From: Entonaema liquescens
Taxonomy: Eukaryota > Ascomycota > Sordariomycetes > Xylariales > Xylariaceae
Length of the DNA: 64,000 bases
Assembly (NCBI GenBank): GCA_902805475.1
Contig: CADCSX010000002.1
Location: 3,038,001 to 3,102,000 of the forward strand
Direction: 5' to 3'
Shown one piece after another: positions 63,052-64,000 of this stretch. Each line of letters opens with the position of its first letter. Position 1 is the stretch's first letter. Position numbers and translations under genes: made by a program. The notes below the pieces were generated by a model that saw only the letters and a list, made by a program, of their open reading frames with translations, had not been told where the DNA came from and searched no databases.

Positions 63052-63686
63052 TTATACCAAGATAAGAGCAAGACCCCAAAATAAAATGACATAGCCTAAA
63101 GCAACGGGAGAGTGGCTACCACTCCATGCTGCATTTTTAGGCTTCTGGTCGCAGTCATTAGACGTAGCGGCACTGTTACCGAAGCATTTAAGGACTCCGT
63201 TGTCGTTTACTATGAGATCATCTATGGGGAAGTCAGTAATTTGAACCCGATTATTCATGAAAACCGAACTAGGTACTTACTTGTGTCTACCGAACTTTTA
63301 TCAGCGCCCCCTTTGGGACGAGCCCGGCATTCGCATTCTAGGACCGTGCCATTCATACTGCATGATCGGCACCTAGAAAGGTTGCCTCTAAAGAGTTCAG
63401 TTAGCTTTATCCTACCCGTGGCTAAATAAGGGGGGAAAAATCAAGGAAACCTGATAATCCCTTACTTATCTTGAGGCTTCAGTTTGCCATTATCGGTTCC
63501 GTAACATTGCCATAGGTCAAGGGTTGAGCATTGAGCTTTGTTCCCAACTTTGCAAGACGCCCTTAGCCCAAAGTGTGGATCGTCTATAGCGACAAGTGCT
63601 ATGTTTTGGCAATCTTTCGCATACCCACCACTTGCAGCGGCGTGGTATGAAAAAACACCGGCGAGAATGAAGCAGGAGGCCTTCAT
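63052..63686 (-). CDS. Secreted cyanovirin-N-like (CVNH) protein with GPI-like tail
   Basis: Three exons: 63686-63466, 63387-63281 and 63221-63052; 165 aa. Introns of 78 and 59 nt with donors GTAAGG and GTAAGT, branches GCTAAC and CTGAC. The N-terminus MKASCFILAGVFSYHAAASG is a signal peptide (cleavage near residue 18). The body follows the CVNH pattern: YAKDCQNIAL, LRASCKVGN, STLDLWQCYGTDNGKL, RCRSCSMNGTVLECECRA, DDLIVNDNGVLKCFG. CVNH domains bind sugars, especially mannose, and in fungi are often secreted. The C-terminus has a small-residue stretch (NAAWSGSHS) followed by GYVILFWGLALILV with no charged residue after it, which fits a GPI-anchor signal. So the protein is probably held at the cell surface or wall. 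A single CVNH domain of usual length (about 110 aa) fits between signal and tail. Confidence 0.82.
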
Positions 63687-64000
63687 GCTGATGATTAGGT
63701 CTGGTTGAGTTGAGGCTTTGTTAGCAAATGGATTGAAGAGAAGAAAAGGGAGGTAGTGTTGATGGTTGCGGATTGAAAGAATAGACAGGAATGGAAAAAT
63801 CTCAGTAGAAACTGAGAGATATATAAATAGTCTTTTTTAGATAATTAAAGTTGCGATCTTAACTGGATTCTTTTGCTCGGGGTACTATAGGAAATGGGAC
63901 TGAAAGAGTGAGTAGTGGATGCAAGATAGATCTTCACTACCTAACATGATTAAATAGTGTCGAGTCATGCTCCATTGTTCCGATACCCGGGAATTTGTAT
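63687..64000. promoter_or_regulatory. Upstream region of the CVNH gene
   Basis: Purine-rich on the plus strand directly upstream of the ATG. A TATA-like ATATATAAAT at 63820-63829 lies about 135 bp from the ATG, next to a perfect 6-bp inverted repeat CTCAGT-AGAA-ACTGAG (63801-63816). Both could be promoter elements; neither is tested. Confidence 0.4.

Noticed and set aside
1..64000. tRNA, rRNA or CRISPR features
   Set aside because: No B-box-like GGTTCRANYCC with a cloverleaf partner, no rRNA-like stretch and no spaced repeat array was seen by eye on either strand.

Overview
The window is a piece of nuclear DNA from a filamentous ascomycete (Pezizomycotina; Sordariomycetes is my guess). The evidence is short introns (44-105 nt) with GTRNGT-like donors and CTAAC/CTGAC branch points, fungal versions of AUR1, CaM kinase and a NAB3-like protein, and an extremely AT-rich island with the marks of repeat-induced point mutation (RIP). 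No tRNA, rRNA or CRISPR array was seen.

Left arm (1-23.7 kb), mostly housekeeping: a CorA-like membrane protein (-), a LETM1-domain mitochondrial protein (+), a NAB3-like RNA-binding protein (-, with a GC-AG intron), an ICT1-type mitochondrial peptidyl-tRNA hydrolase (+, three exons), a Ca2+/calmodulin-dependent kinase (+), a 5-kb stretch without recognisable genes, inositol-phosphorylceramide synthase AUR1 (+), and an UNC-93-like membrane transporter (-).

Centre (23.68-42.18 kb): an 18.5-kb block, about 5-10% GC by eye, that can be read as three transposons nested inside each other. (1) 46-bp terminal inverted repeats flanked by TTAA lie exactly at the two edges of the block. (2) Inside is an LTR element with 214-bp LTRs and a 5-bp ATTAT duplication. 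(3) Inside that is a Ty3/gypsy-like element with 169-bp LTRs, a decayed integrase and a polypurine tract. All repeat copies align without gaps and differ only by transitions, as RIP predicts. Removing the inner layers leaves a TIR element of about 1.9 kb and an LTR element of about 5.9 kb, both usual sizes.

Right arm (42.2-64 kb), more accessory: an Upf1-like SF1 helicase gene with an in-frame stop 1.4 kb from the island, a 2,070-residue NACHT-ankyrin (NLR-like) gene, a 2-hydroxyacid dehydrogenase, a seven-exon DHA2-type MFS transporter with a 20-nt exon, a fungal seven-TM rhodopsin-domain protein, and a secreted cyanovirin-N-like protein with a hydrophobic, GPI-like tail.

Three genes (NAB3-like, NACHT-ankyrin, hydroxyacid dehydrogenase) each lack exactly one base from their frame. 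That pattern fits assembly deletions better than three independent pseudogenes. The most distinctive parts of the window are the nested RIP island and the helicase plus NLR pair beside it. The genes look independent; I see no metabolic gene cluster.
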